Positions 1 through 9,499 of a stretch of 64,000 nt of DNA are shown here, in pieces. The notes beneath the pieces are model-generated. The model saw nothing but the letters and a program-made list of their open reading frames with translations. It did no database searches and was not told the DNA's origin. Origin of the DNA: Deltaproteobacteria bacterium (GTDB lineage Bacteria > Myxococcota_A > Polyangia > Haliangiales > Haliangiaceae); the NCBI GenBank assembly GCA_020630875.1, contig JAHDIH010000008.1:83969-147968 (forward strand), in the 5' to 3' direction. The first letter of the stretch is position 1. Each line of letters starts with the position of its first letter. Made by a program: the position numbers and the translations under genes.

Positions 1-252
1 TCTGACGTATATTTTTTCAAGTCGGACGCTTGCGGTGCAAAAACGTCACTGTTGCCTGCCGAATTCTTCAACACGGTGGGAGGCTTTACGGGCGCTGGCA
101 TTGCGCTACGTGGCGCATTAGTCTTGCTTTTGTTTTTCGTGGGGACTGGGTCTTTGTCGTTCGAACCCTTCTGGCACGATGAAACTAGTAGGGCGCTGCA
201 CAAAATTAGATATGTTCTCATTAACACTTGCTTACTCCTGATGTTGTTTTAG
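1..252 (+). CDS. C-terminal end of a membrane protein (5' truncated)
   Basis: The frame is open from the first base of the window to a TAG at 250-252, so this is probably the 3' end of a gene that starts upstream. The visible 83 residues contain a hydrophobic stretch around GALVLLLFFVGTG, a short charged loop (FWHDETSRALHKIRY) and a second hydrophobic end (VLINTCLLLMLF). This suggests the last two membrane segments of an integral membrane protein. No family is recognisable. The next gene starts 57 nt downstream on the same strand, so co-transcription with the sensor kinase is possible. A start inside the window (TTG at 52) is also possible, which is why confidence is low. Confidence 0.35.
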   Translation, partial: SDVYFFKSDACGAKTSLLPAEFFNTVGGFTGAGIALRGALVLLLFFVGTGSLSFEPFWHDETSRALHKIRYVLINTCLLLMLF

Positions 253-309
253 AGTCTAGCTGAGTTACCTGCAAGCATCGAGCGACCAGGTGCAAAATTA
301 TCAAGCGCA

Positions 310-2991
310 ATGAAAAAGACTTTTGAAAGTGGGACGTTCGAGTCGTCGTCACCAGTGATGGTGCCGCTTAAGCGACAACTGTTTCTAGCCGGAATTCCTC
401 TCACTAGTTTTGAGTTGCTAGCATCAATCTGGCCATTGTGGGCACTTTTGGGCTTTGAGGACTTGAATCAGCCCCTTGTCGCCGTTGTCGCGATCCCTTG
501 TTACCTTGGCGCACTTGCAGTGTGGGCGGGAAGTTACAACCATTGGCTCCAACCGATCTCTAAACTTTTAACTCAACGCCGTAACGTTGGAAAAGCAGAT
601 GAAGAGGTGATTATTGGTGCTGCGAGAATGATGGCTCGTATTCCGGTCTACATCATTGGGCATCGTTTCTTTTTGTGGCTGTTCTTTTCGCTCTTGGCTG
701 GTGCACTCTGGTACTGGCTTGGCGTCGTCGATTCTTGGTATTGGGTTCATGATTTCGTCGCTGTTGCCACGATGCATGGTTACGTGGTGGCGTGCATTCG
801 GGCCATCGTAACCGCAATGATTCTTCGTCGTTTGAGAAATCGAACGTTTCCGGGGGAACAGCTAAACATGAGGTTGGTGGAAGGGTATCAGTACCGTTTC
901 CGTCTGGTGGGGATGAGCGTGGCTGGCGGTTTTGTTGCCGCCTTCCTGATGTTTCTCTACTTTTTTATTCCCGTGTCTCAAGAGGCCTATCGGAAGATTG
1001 CGGCCCTATCTGTTTTTTGGCTGTTGGGCGGAACCGTCATTCGTATCTTAATCGACACAAAAGTCACTCAGCGCTTGGATACTTTTCTTGCCAGTGAAAA
1101 GTTGATTGAGAGTGCTAGTGCGACGGTAACCCCACAAGAAGCATTCAGCTTGTTGCGTTTTATACCAGCAAGGTTGGCAATGGTGCAGGCCTTCGTCCTC
1201 AGTGCGTTTATTGCTTGTTCCGTCGTTTACTTACGCACGGTGTTTGCCGCCGATTTCGACACCACGCTGATGATTACTTCGGTAGGGGGGATCCTTATTT
1301 TCGGGGCCTACATGTATGAAAACCTTGCCCACCGGCAGAAGACGGCAACGTTAATGACCTATCTCACCGCGGCGTACAGGTTCAGTCGGATTGCCAATGA
1401 ACGAGTGTTATCCCTATGGAAAAAACTCATTTTTGCGGTCGGTGGCGTAGTGCTGTTTGCTTGTTTGCTGTCCTTTTTATGGGCCATCGCACAGTACCAA
1501 AACCTGTCGAGTAACTTTGTCGACAAACAGGCGGCATTAGGTCTAAAAGTCGCGAATTTAGCAATTCAAAGAGAAGTGACACGCTCGGAAACCCCGCCAA
1601 CTTCAGTCCATGTCGTGAAAGCTTTATCGGAGCTGTACGAGGAAAGAAGAGGGGCCACGGTCTATCTTTACTCCGAGAAACCCGGCGCGTACCTCTGGCA
1701 ATTTGGCAAAATCGGTGCGGTTCCTTGGTATTTCACAGCTGAAATGCTGACAGAAGAGAAAGGCTCCATACGACTCCCACAAGCCGATATCTCCGGCCAC
1801 CATGCTCATGTGTCGGTTACGTGGCAGGACCAACCCTACAAACTGGGATATTTTGCGGTACTTCATCCCGAGTCTGCCTTAGCCACCGGACAAACGGGCA
1901 AGCCGTTTCAGGAACTCTTATTCTTCTTCCTCATTCTGGTCGTCGCTTGTGGAGGCATCGTCGTTTTGGTGGTCACCCAAGTGTCACAGCCCGTGGCGCA
2001 GCTTCAGAATCAAGCCAAACGACTTGCCGATGGTGATTTAAATAGTCCTGTTCGCTCTGCTGCGGATACCGATGAAATCGGTCAACTCACTTTCGCCATG
2101 GAAGAAATGCGGCAAACACTGGCACAAAAACTACGCACGTCTCAGGAACAAGCAGAAGCTCTTGAAACCGCTGTTGCCGAGCGAACCCATGACTTGGCCG
2201 CCAAAAACCATGAGCTCGCGAAAGCTTTAGATTCACTTACAGCAGCTCGTAGCCAGTTGGTTCGCTCAGAGAAACTCGCGTCGATTGGTCAACTTGTCGC
2301 GGGAATCGCGCATGAAATTAACAACCCGGTGAATGCTCTGGTAAACACCGTTGGGCCACTGGCGGAAACGGTTGACGAGCTTGCTGAAAAAGCCGAGGGG
2401 GTACAGGAATTAGCGACCGATGCTGCCGCCATGTTGGGGGTAATCCACCGTGGGGCAGAACGTACCAAAGCAATTGTTTCGGCGCTTCATGGGTACGCCA
2501 GGACGGACGAGCGTAAGGCGATTGTTTTTGACCTCAATACCTCACTTCGGAATACGGTGGAGCTAGCAAGGCATTCGCTACGCAGCGATTCCAAAATTGA
2601 GCTAAAGCAAGAAGGCATTCTACGGATCGAAGGAAGAGCGGGGCAGCTCAGTCAAGTATTTCTAAATCTGGTAACGAACGCGCTGCAGGTATTGGAACAA
2701 AAGAAGGACGGAGTTTTGACCATTAGCTCTCGAAAATTTGATGCGACTTATGTCGAAGTCATTTTTGCCGATAATGGTTCGGGGATGACCGAGGACGTTA
2801 TCAGGAAGATCTTCGATCCCTTCTTTACGACCAAAGACGTTGGCGAGGGGACGGGGCTAGGACTATCGATTGTTCACAATATCATTGAGAGTCATGGTGG
2901 AACCATTACCGTAAACAGTCGTCCAGGGGAAGGAACCTCATTCACTGTCTTACTTCCTCATGTTCAACCTCGTGACAACATGACGGATTAG
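310..2991 (+). CDS. Multi-pass membrane sensor histidine kinase
   Basis: An 893-residue hybrid of a large membrane sensor and a classical kinase. Residues about 20-400 hold roughly eight to nine hydrophobic segments. A non-cytoplasmic sensing region follows (about 405-540), then another membrane segment ([17 protein letters not shown]) and a HAMP-type linker with DGDLNSPV. A coiled coil leads to the dimerisation helix [13 protein letters not shown], with phospho-acceptor H668. The ATPase domain shows the N box (NLVTNA, N790), G1 (DNGSGM, D821), F box (FDPFFTTK) and G2 (GTGLGLSIV). It should autophosphorylate and donate to a response regulator, most likely the NtrC-type protein encoded 103 nt downstream. 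The stimulus is unknown. No clear ribosome binding site precedes the ATG. Confidence 0.93.
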   Translation: MKKTFESGTFESSSPVMVPLKRQLFLAGIPLTSFELLASIWPLWALLGFEDLNQPLVAVVAIPCYLGALAVWAGSYNHWLQPISKLLTQRRNVGKADEEVIIGAARMMARIPVYIIGHRFFLWLFFSLLAGALWYWLGVVDSWYWVHDFVAVATMHGYVVACIRAIVTAMILRRLRNRTFPGEQLNMRLVEGYQYRFRLVGMSVAGGFVAAFLMFLYFFIPVSQEAYRKIAALSVFWLLGGTVIRILIDTKVTQRLDTFLASEKLIESASATVTPQEAFSLLRFIPARLAMVQAFVLSAFIACSVVYLRTVFAADFDTTLMITSVGGILIFGAYMYENLAHRQKTATLMTYLTAAYRFSRIANERVLSLWKKLIFAVGGVVLFACLLSFLWAIAQYQNLSSNFVDKQAALGLKVANLAIQREVTRSETPPTSVHVVKALSELYEERRGATVYLYSEKPGAYLWQFGKIGAVPWYFTAEMLTEEKGSIRLPQADISGHHAHVSVTWQDQPYKLGYFAVLHPESALATGQTGKPFQELLFFFLILVVACGGIVVLVVTQVSQPVAQLQNQAKRLADGDLNSPVRSAADTDEIGQLTFAMEEMRQTLAQKLRTSQEQAEALETAVAERTHDLAAKNHELAKALDSLTAARSQLVRSEKLASIGQLVAGIAHEINNPVNALVNTVGPLAETVDELAEKAEGVQELATDAAAMLGVIHRGAERTKAIVSALHGYARTDERKAIVFDLNTSLRNTVELARHSLRSDSKIELKQEGILRIEGRAGQLSQVFLNLVTNALQVLEQKKDGVLTISSRKFDATYVEVIFADNGSGMTEDVIRKIFDPFFTTKDVGEGTGLGLSIVHNIIESHGGTITVNSRPGEGTSFTVLLPHVQPRDNMTD

Positions 2992-3094
2992 TATTACGAA
3001 AATGCCATTTTGGCACAAACTCATTTTTTGCTGACACAATTTCAATAGGTTAGAGGCTCGAAATGTTGGAACGGTTCTTGTATTAACTAGATCT

Positions 3095-4489
3095 GTGATT
3101 GATCCCGCACCCAATACAGACTTGAAGCTGGCCAACTTGATGACCGTTTTGGTGGTTGATGATGAGCCTGGCATCGTGGCATCCCTGAAAAGAACCCTCG
3201 AACGTGAAGGTATCGAGGTGGTTTGTGCGGAAGATGGCTCGGTCGCGCTTGATATCTTACGTAAACGTCGCATTGGTGTACTTTTGACCGACTTGATGAT
3301 GCCGAAAGTTAGCGGCATGGATCTGCTGAAAGGCGTCAAAGCCGTGTCTCCAGAGACGGAAGTCATTTTGATGACCGCTTACGGAACGGTTGAAACAGCG
3401 GTAGAGGCTATGAAAGAGGGAGCGTACGATTTTGTCACTAAGCCTCTAAAAAGAGCTCACGTGGTTCGTAGTGTCAACAACGCATTGGAAAAGCAGAATC
3501 TCGTCGCGGAAAACAGAACGCTGCGGGCGCAGTTGCAAGAACGTAAACAACGGTCGGTAGTTGGCACGTCTTTGGCGTGGCGAAGAACCATGGAGACTTT
3601 GCGGCAAGCCGCACCGAGTGATGCTACTTGCCTCTTGCTCGGTGAGAGTGGAACCGGAAAAGAACTCTTGGCTCGATACATCCACGAGCACAGCAATCGA
3701 GCCGATAAGCCCTTTGTTGCGGTAAACTGCGCCGCGATTCCAGAAAGTATTTTGGAATCAGAGCTCTTTGGTCACGAGAAAGGCGCTTTCACCGGCGCGT
3801 CCGCCGCCAGACCCGGTCGTTTTGAAACTGCCTCCGGAGGAACCTTATTTCTGGATGAAATCGGCGAACTTCCTAAGCACGTTCAAGTTAAGCTTTTGCG
3901 CGTGTTGCAAGAGGGCGAGATTGAGCGCTTGGGAGACTCCGGAAAAACGAGAACCGTTGATCTGCGAGTGGTTGCAGCTACGAACGTTGATCTTCCAGGC
4001 GCTGTCAAATCTGGAGCGTTTAGAGAAGATCTGTATTACAGACTCAATGTAGTTTCCTTGAGCGTTCCTCCGTTACGCGAACGACAAGATGATATCCCGC
4101 TTTTGGCGCAACATTTTCTTTCACTCTACGCCGCGAAGAACGGGCGGGCGATTGAAGGACTCACCGAGGCCGCACTGGCGCGTCTTTGCGGATACCACTG
4201 GCCAGGAAACGTGCGTGAATTAGAAAATACAATTGAACGTGCCGTAGTGTTGTCTCGAAGTGAGTGGATAGAAGAATCTGTGTTACCCAACCAATTTAGA
4301 AACGTCACGGCAAATACCTCGAGTCAATTTATGTCCTTTCCCGTCGGGACTCCGTTAGAAGAAATTGAAATGACAGTAATCCTGGAGACTCTCCGGCACA
4401 CCGGTGGTGATAAACGTTTGGCCGCTAAGTTGCTTGGAATCGCGACAAGGACAATCTACAGAAGGTTAGAAGGAGTAGAAGAGAAATGA
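3095..4489 (+). CDS. NtrC-family sigma-54-dependent response regulator
   Basis: Three domains in order: receiver (about 15-130, acidic pair VVDDE, phospho-acceptor D66 in LLTDLMMP, K in FVTKPLK), sigma-54 AAA+ domain (Walker A GESGTGKE 183-190, sigma-54-contacting GAFTGA 230-235, Walker B LFLDE with D254/E255), and a C-terminal Fis-type helix-turn-helix (GGDKRLAAKLLGIATRTIYRRL). When phosphorylated it should activate sigma-54 promoters. The start is uncertain: GTG at 3095 is the longest form, while ATG at 3140 (MTVLVVDDEP) fits the usual receiver N-terminus better. Its stop codon overlaps the gspC start by 4 nt (ATGA), so regulator and secretion genes are translationally linked. The likely partner is the kinase upstream. 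Confidence 0.93.
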   Translation: MIDPAPNTDLKLANLMTVLVVDDEPGIVASLKRTLEREGIEVVCAEDGSVALDILRKRRIGVLLTDLMMPKVSGMDLLKGVKAVSPETEVILMTAYGTVETAVEAMKEGAYDFVTKPLKRAHVVRSVNNALEKQNLVAENRTLRAQLQERKQRSVVGTSLAWRRTMETLRQAAPSDATCLLLGESGTGKELLARYIHEHSNRADKPFVAVNCAAIPESILESELFGHEKGAFTGASAARPGRFETASGGTLFLDEIGELPKHVQVKLLRVLQEGEIERLGDSGKTRTVDLRVVAATNVDLPGAVKSGAFREDLYYRLNVVSLSVPPLRERQDDIPLLAQHFLSLYAAKNGRAIEGLTEAALARLCGYHWPGNVRELENTIERAVVLSRSEWIEESVLPNQFRNVTANTSSQFMSFPVGTPLEEIEMTVILETLRHTGGDKRLAAKLLGIATRTIYRRLEGVEEK

Positions 4490-5400
4490 GTGAACGTAAC
4501 ATTTGGCTGAGCACAATCGCTGTGGTCATTATCCTCTCTGCGTTCTTTGCTGCTAAGGCGTTTGGATACATTGTCGGTACGAAAGCGTTTCCTACGAATG
4601 CCACAGCATCTAGTGAACCTATTAAAAAGCGTAAAAAGAAGGAAGCCACAAAGCGTGATAAGTCGGGACAACCATTGGTTGACAGAAACATGTTTTGCCT
4701 TGAATGCGTGCCAACCGTGGAAGAACAAATTATTGAAGGCGACGCGGTAAAGACGTCTTTGCCGTTGAAGCTAGTAGCTACTAGTTTAGCCAATAAAGAG
4801 GCGCATTCTTTCGCAACAATACTTAATACGCAGACAGGGGCTCAAGGAGCTTATTGGGTGGGCGATAGTATTCCCGCCGCGGGAAAAGTTGAATTAGTGG
4901 CAGGACGCTACGTGGAGTTCGTTAACAACGATAGTAAACGGAGAGAAAGAGCTTACCTTTTCGAAAATGCCGCCCCGCCACCGAAGAAAGTTGAAAAGAA
5001 GAAGCCGGCAGGGAAGCCGTTGACCGGGAAGAAAAAGATCCTGGCAGATCTTGAGACCTCCGTAGAGAAAGTGAGTGACACTGAGTTTACCATCAAGCGC
5101 TCGGCAATTGAAAAAGCGATGGACCAACCCTGGGTGTTCTCGCGGATGGCCAGAGTGGTTAAAGCGCGTAAGAATGGAGAAGAAGTGGGAGTGCGGTTGT
5201 ACTCAATAAAGAAGAACTCCTTGCTCTCGAAGATTGGACTTAAAAACGGAGATACGTTGCACTCCATTAACGGTTCGAATATTTCATTTAACTTCAAAGA
5301 CATGCTCGATTTAGCAAATCGTATGAAAACCGCGGACAGTATTGATGTCTCAGCAACTCGCCGCAACAAACCCGTAAATTTAAAGTACAACGTGCAATGA
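4486..5400 (+). CDS. gspC: Type II secretion inner-membrane protein GspC with PDZ domain
   Basis: A 304-residue bitopic protein. The short cytoplasmic tail is followed by one membrane helix (about 6-28) and a periplasmic homology region (about 60-160: DRNMFCLECVP, LPLKLVATSLA, YWVGDSIPAAGKVELVAGRYVEF), the usual GspC pattern. A Lys/Pro-rich linker leads to a C-terminal PDZ domain (about 215-300: VGVRLYSIKKNSLLSKIGLKNGDTL). GspC links the secretin GspD to the inner-membrane platform and helps select substrate. FCLEC gives two closely spaced cysteines, which is unusual and could form a disulfide. It overlaps the regulator upstream by 4 nt and runs into the gspD region downstream. Family call by motif and operon order. 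Confidence 0.9.
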   Translation: MSERNIWLSTIAVVIILSAFFAAKAFGYIVGTKAFPTNATASSEPIKKRKKKEATKRDKSGQPLVDRNMFCLECVPTVEEQIIEGDAVKTSLPLKLVATSLANKEAHSFATILNTQTGAQGAYWVGDSIPAAGKVELVAGRYVEFVNNDSKRRERAYLFENAAPPPKKVEKKKPAGKPLTGKKKILADLETSVEKVSDTEFTIKRSAIEKAMDQPWVFSRMARVVKARKNGEEVGVRLYSIKKNSLLSKIGLKNGDTLHSINGSNISFNFKDMLDLANRMKTADSIDVSATRRNKPVNLKYNVQ

Positions 5401-5429
5401 GTTCACTTGTAAGGTCATCAGGAAAAATC

Positions 5430-7727
5430 ATGTTAAACAAAAACATAAAAAATATTATCGTTACCTTCGTCGCCCTGACGCTAGTCGTCCCGTCGGTGTC
5501 TTACGCACAAGATAAGGATGCTCCAGAAGAAGCCGTCTACAATTGCGGAAAGCATAAAGGCAAAGTCTCCGTCTCCTTCAAGCCGGAAGTAGAGATCAAG
5601 GACTTGGTGACATGGGCGATGGGCTTCACATGTAAGAATTTCGTCTTTGCCCCAGGAGTAATTAGTCGAAAAGGGAAGGTTACAATTATTGCTCCCAAGA
5701 AGATGAGTAAACGCGAAGCGTGGAACTTATTTCTGACCTCGATGGAAGCTATGAAACTCACCGTGGTTCCCAAAGGGAACGTTTTAAAGATCGTAGAGAT
5801 AGGGGCAGCCAAAAAGGAAACGCTTCCGGTCTACACTCGAGGCGGCCCCAGCGGCGCGCAGATGATTAGGTTGGTGGTAAGGCCTGAAAACATCTCTCCT
5901 GAAGACGCCACTGCGGCTTTCAATGCGCTCGTCTCAAAAGATGGGGCGGTGACGTCCCTGCCCAAGTCAGGAGTACTCATCGTAACTGACTATGGTGATT
6001 CGATTCGTAAGATGAAACAGATCCTTAGAGAAATAGACGTTCCTAATCAAGGGGAGCAGCTCTACATGATAAAAATAAAACACGGTGACGCAACTGAGCT
6101 TTCCACTAAACTAACTGAGATTCTTGGTGTTGGTTCGACTACCGGAAGCGCAGCACCAGCTCGCAACCGTCGTCGCGGTCGTAATACTCGAAATACTCAG
6201 ACGAGTACTTCTTCGGCCAAGGACGCTCAAGGTGCAATTCCAAAGCGTCTGATGGCAGAAGAGCGCAGCAATTCCCTCATCGTCGTAGGAAGCCCTGCGG
6301 CGTATCAGCGCGTGCGCGCGTTGGTACAGCGGATAGATGTTCCCCTCGATGGCGTTGGTGGTGGTCGCGTTCACGTGCATTACCTTGACAATGCAGACGC
6401 AGAAGAAATGTCAAACACGTTGACGTCTGTGATCTCTGGGGTTCAACAACAATCATCTAACAACAACAATAACAACAACCGAAGAGCCCCGGCTCGTAGA
6501 ACAAGGACTGCTACGGCAGCTGCCTCTTCTTCGGGGCCCGCGTTCGAAGGGGACGTAAACGTGGCGTTTGATAAACCTACGAACTCTTTGGTGATCATTG
6601 CATCAATTCGAGACTTTCACTCTCTAAGAGATGTCATCCGTCGTCTCGATATTCCGAGAAAACAGGTATTTATTGAGGCTTATGTTTTGGAAGTGAACGT
6701 TTCTAACAACATGGATCTTGGGACAAGTTTTCATGGCGGCGATCCAGATAGTGTAGGCGACGGCATTGTCTTAGGTGGTCTGCAACACAGCGACCTGTCT
6801 TCTCTTAATGTCGCAAGTCTTGCTACTCAATCGGGATTGCTTGGTGGATTAATCGGGCCGCTTCTTCCGGGAGCAGAACAATTGCTTGGTACAAGCATTC
6901 CTTCCTTTGGTGTGCTTTTCCAAGCCTTGGCCGGCTCTGGTGCGGTAAACATTGTTAGTACGCCACATATGCTAACGACCGATAACGAGGAAGCAGAAGA
7001 GTCAATTGGAGAAAATATCCCTTACCTCGACGGCCTTGCAGGAGGAGGCGCCGCTGGACAAATATCACCATTTGCCGCACAACAATCCGTAAGACGACGA
7101 GACATTGAACTACTTTTAAAAGTTACGCCGCACGTTAGTCAGTCTGGAAACGTTCGAATGGAGATCGAGCTGAAGAATGAAGACATTGCCTCGGCTAACT
7201 TTGGTGGACTAGGAGCTTCATGGTCGACCAGAGAACTGAAAACAGTAGTTACGATTCCTGATCAGGAGACCGCGGTGCTCGGCGGTATGATGTCCGAAAA
7301 AGAAGAGGTCGAAGAAAGTAAAATACCGATTCTAGGTGACATTCCGGTGCTCGGCTCTCTTCTTTTTAAGTACAAGAAAAAGAGCCGAAACAAGACAAAT
7401 CTTCTTTTGATGATCACGCCGTACGTAATTCATCATCAATCGCAGCTTGCAGACATAAGGACTCGCAAAGAACTCGAGAGAATGGAGTTTATACGTGCAG
7501 AAACCAACTTCGACGCCACACCGTTCAGTGAAAATCTAGATTATAGAAAGAAGCGTGGAATGGTGGAGGAAGTCATTTCAACCGCAAGACGGTTTGAGCG
7601 CGAGCGCAAGGAGTTGGAGGAACTGGATAAGAATCGCGTTGAGTTTGAAGACGGCGCGGTTAACTTTGTTCCAGACGACAAACCTGCTGATGGCGAGAGC
7701 GAAGTTAAAGTAGAAGGGGTTCAGTGA
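5430..7727 (+). CDS. gspD: Type II secretion outer-membrane secretin GspD
   Basis: Forms the multimeric outer-membrane channel of the type II system. The start at 5430 is preferred over ATG 5397 because it follows AGGAAA and gives a normal signal peptide ending VPSVSYAQ; the 5397 start would overlap gspC as ATGA. Order seen: N0 domain (about residues 35-115), N1-N3 ring domains (about 140-420), with a basic linker (RNRRRGRNTRNTQ) and an Asn-run insert in the loops, then the secretin core. The signature AVLGGMMSEKEEVEESKIPILGDIPVLG lies near residues 615-645 (quoted in parts: AVLGGMM, IPILGDIPVLG). An acidic tail of about 100 residues follows. It overlaps gspE through GTGA. Confidence 0.95.
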   Translation: MLNKNIKNIIVTFVALTLVVPSVSYAQDKDAPEEAVYNCGKHKGKVSVSFKPEVEIKDLVTWAMGFTCKNFVFAPGVISRKGKVTIIAPKKMSKREAWNLFLTSMEAMKLTVVPKGNVLKIVEIGAAKKETLPVYTRGGPSGAQMIRLVVRPENISPEDATAAFNALVSKDGAVTSLPKSGVLIVTDYGDSIRKMKQILREIDVPNQGEQLYMIKIKHGDATELSTKLTEILGVGSTTGSAAPARNRRRGRNTRNTQTSTSSAKDAQGAIPKRLMAEERSNSLIVVGSPAAYQRVRALVQRIDVPLDGVGGGRVHVHYLDNADAEEMSNTLTSVISGVQQQSSNNNNNNNRRAPARRTRTATAAASSSGPAFEGDVNVAFDKPTNSLVIIASIRDFHSLRDVIRRLDIPRKQVFIEAYVLEVNVSNNMDLGTSFHGGDPDSVGDGIVLGGLQHSDLSSLNVASLATQSGLLGGLIGPLLPGAEQLLGTSIPSFGVLFQALAGSGAVNIVSTPHMLTTDNEEAEESIGENIPYLDGLAGGGAAGQISPFAAQQSVRRRDIELLLKVTPHVSQSGNVRMEIELKNEDIASANFGGLGASWSTRELKTVVTIPDQETAVLGGMMSEKEEVEESKIPILGDIPVLGSLLFKYKKKSRNKTNLLLMITPYVIHHQSQLADIRTRKELERMEFIRAETNFDATPFSENLDYRKKRGMVEEVISTARRFERERKELEELDKNRVEFEDGAVNFVPDDKPADGESEVKVEGVQ
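6444..6479 (+). repeat. AAC/CAA trinucleotide microsatellite inside gspD
   Basis: A short low-complexity tract of CAA, then AAC/AAT codons, encoding three Gln, two Ser and seven consecutive Asn. It lies in a loop between secretin ring domains and keeps the frame. Trinucleotide tracts can change length by slippage without breaking the frame. Confidence 0.8.
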
Positions 7728-9499
7728 TGCAACCTGCATCGCATCTGGGGCTGGATCCCATGCTTCTCGGTCAGATACTCATCCGAGAGGCGGGAGTGTC
7801 AGAAGACGCATTGCAAACTGCGCTGGAGAAACAGCTTTCGGAAAAACGAAAGATTGGGGAACTTTTAGTGGAGGCAGACGTTATCAACGACCTGCAACTG
7901 GCAAAAGCGTTAGCGACGCAACAATATTTAGAAGTCGTTGCCGAGTTGCCACCTGCCGACGAACTAGACCTAAGTTTGATAGAGCCGATTCCAATCACCT
8001 TCGCTAAAGCTCACAAACTCGTTCCTTTCGCCATAGAAGAGTCCGGTCGAATTAGAGTGGCCATTGTGGACCCGCTTGCTTTGGATGGTATCGACGATGT
8101 CTCGGTACTTCTGCAGACACGGGTCGTTCCTGTGGTTGCTCCCGAAGGAAAACTTACCGAATTTATCAATAAGGTTTACGGGCGACTTCGCGCCGGCGCA
8201 GAACTTGAAGGTGAGGGGCGGGAAGACACGGACTTTAATTCCGAAGAGCTAGTCGATTTGCTCGACGTTAATGATGAAGCTCCGATTATTCGCTGGGTCA
8301 ATTCTCTGCTCTTTCAAGCCGCCAAAGAGAAGGCGTCCGATATCCATATCGAACCAGGTGAAAAAGAAGTCGCCGTACGTTTTCGTCGTGACGGGGCTCT
8401 TCACATGCACAACACGGCGCCAAAGAAGTTTTTGCCATCAATCATTACGCGCGTAAAGATTATGGCTGGTTTGAATATCGCGGAAAAGCGACTGCCCCAG
8501 GATGGCCGCATTCGGCGTAAGATTGGCGGTAAGGATATCGATATGCGTGTCGCTACGGTTCCCACTGCCGCCGGAGAGCGAGTAACCATTCGTTTGCTCG
8601 ATCGAAGTTCTGTACTGCTGGGGCTCGGCGACATTGGGATGAGTGAAGACACTCTCGAAGAAGTAAGGAAGATCATCAAGCGTCCTCATGGAATTCTGTT
8701 GGTCACTGGCCCCACTGGTAGCGGAAAGACCACGACTCTGTACGCTTGTTTGTCGGAAATTAAGTCTCCTGAACTAAACATTCTTACTGCGGAAGATCCT
8801 GTGGAGTATCAGCTCGATGGTATTTCTCAAGTGCAGGTCAATAGCAAAATTGACTTTACGTTCGCTTCTGCGCTTCGTTCGTTCTTACGTCATGACCCCG
8901 ATGTGGTAATGGTGGGGGAGATTCGGGATAAGGAAACTGCTGAAATTGCAATTACGGCTTCATTGACCGGTCACTTTGTCTTCTCGACCATCCATACTAA
9001 CGATGCTGCTGGCGGAGTAACCCGGCTCGTGGATATGGGCATCGAGCCGTTCCTCGTGGCGTCATCTTTAGTTGGTTTATTGGCGCAACGGCTCGTTCGT
9101 CGTCCTTGCTACGATTGTTGCGAAGAAGTAGTTCCCGATACGGAAATTTTGGAAGAACTCGGTCTCGATCCGGAGCGTTTTCTTCGCGGAGAAATCAAGC
9201 CTCCCAACGTGATTGGAATGCGCCCCGTAACTCCTGGAAAAGTATTGCGAGCGGTGGGGTGTAAAGCTTGCCAGAACTTAGGGTACCGCGGCCGAACCGG
9301 CATCTATGAGCTTTTGCTCATTGACGACCCTGTAAGAAAACTCACTCTTGAAAAATCTGATGCCACGGCACTTAAACAATCAGGAATGCAACGAGGCATG
9401 ATCACGCTCCGCATGGACGGTGCGCGCAAAGTGATGCAAGGGTTAACCACCCCTGAAGAAGTACTACTCGTAACCGCTGAGCGAGAGGAAATGCACTAG
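7724..9499 (+). CDS. gspE: Type II secretion ATPase GspE
   Basis: A 591-residue assembly ATPase that powers pseudopilus extension from the cytoplasmic face. The N-terminal 150 residues form the MshEN/GspE-N module (ILIREAGVSEDALQTALEKQ, KIGELLVEADVI), which contacts GspL. The catalytic half shows Walker A GPTGSGKTT (329-337), the Asp box (AEDPVEYQ), Walker B (PDVVMVGEIRD, E399), the His box (TGHFVFSTIHTND) and the tetracysteine zinc site typical of GspE (C462, C465/C466, C513, C516). It starts with GTGATG overlapping the gspD stop; either codon is possible. The next gene, gspF, overlaps its stop by 1 nt. Confidence 0.96.
   Translation: MMQPASHLGLDPMLLGQILIREAGVSEDALQTALEKQLSEKRKIGELLVEADVINDLQLAKALATQQYLEVVAELPPADELDLSLIEPIPITFAKAHKLVPFAIEESGRIRVAIVDPLALDGIDDVSVLLQTRVVPVVAPEGKLTEFINKVYGRLRAGAELEGEGREDTDFNSEELVDLLDVNDEAPIIRWVNSLLFQAAKEKASDIHIEPGEKEVAVRFRRDGALHMHNTAPKKFLPSIITRVKIMAGLNIAEKRLPQDGRIRRKIGGKDIDMRVATVPTAAGERVTIRLLDRSSVLLGLGDIGMSEDTLEEVRKIIKRPHGILLVTGPTGSGKTTTLYACLSEIKSPELNILTAEDPVEYQLDGISQVQVNSKIDFTFASALRSFLRHDPDVVMVGEIRDKETAEIAITASLTGHFVFSTIHTNDAAGGVTRLVDMGIEPFLVASSLVGLLAQRLVRRPCYDCCEEVVPDTEILEELGLDPERFLRGEIKPPNVIGMRPVTPGKVLRAVGCKACQNLGYRGRTGIYELLLIDDPVRKLTLEKSDATALKQSGMQRGMITLRMDGARKVMQGLTTPEEVLLVTAEREEMH

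Noticed and set aside
3004..3046. TGGCAC followed by TTGC before the NtrC-like gene, as a sigma-54 promoter
   Set aside because: The GG and GC elements are 16 bp apart rather than 10, so the fit fails. The TGCCA/TGGCA repeat here is also too short for a confident terminator.
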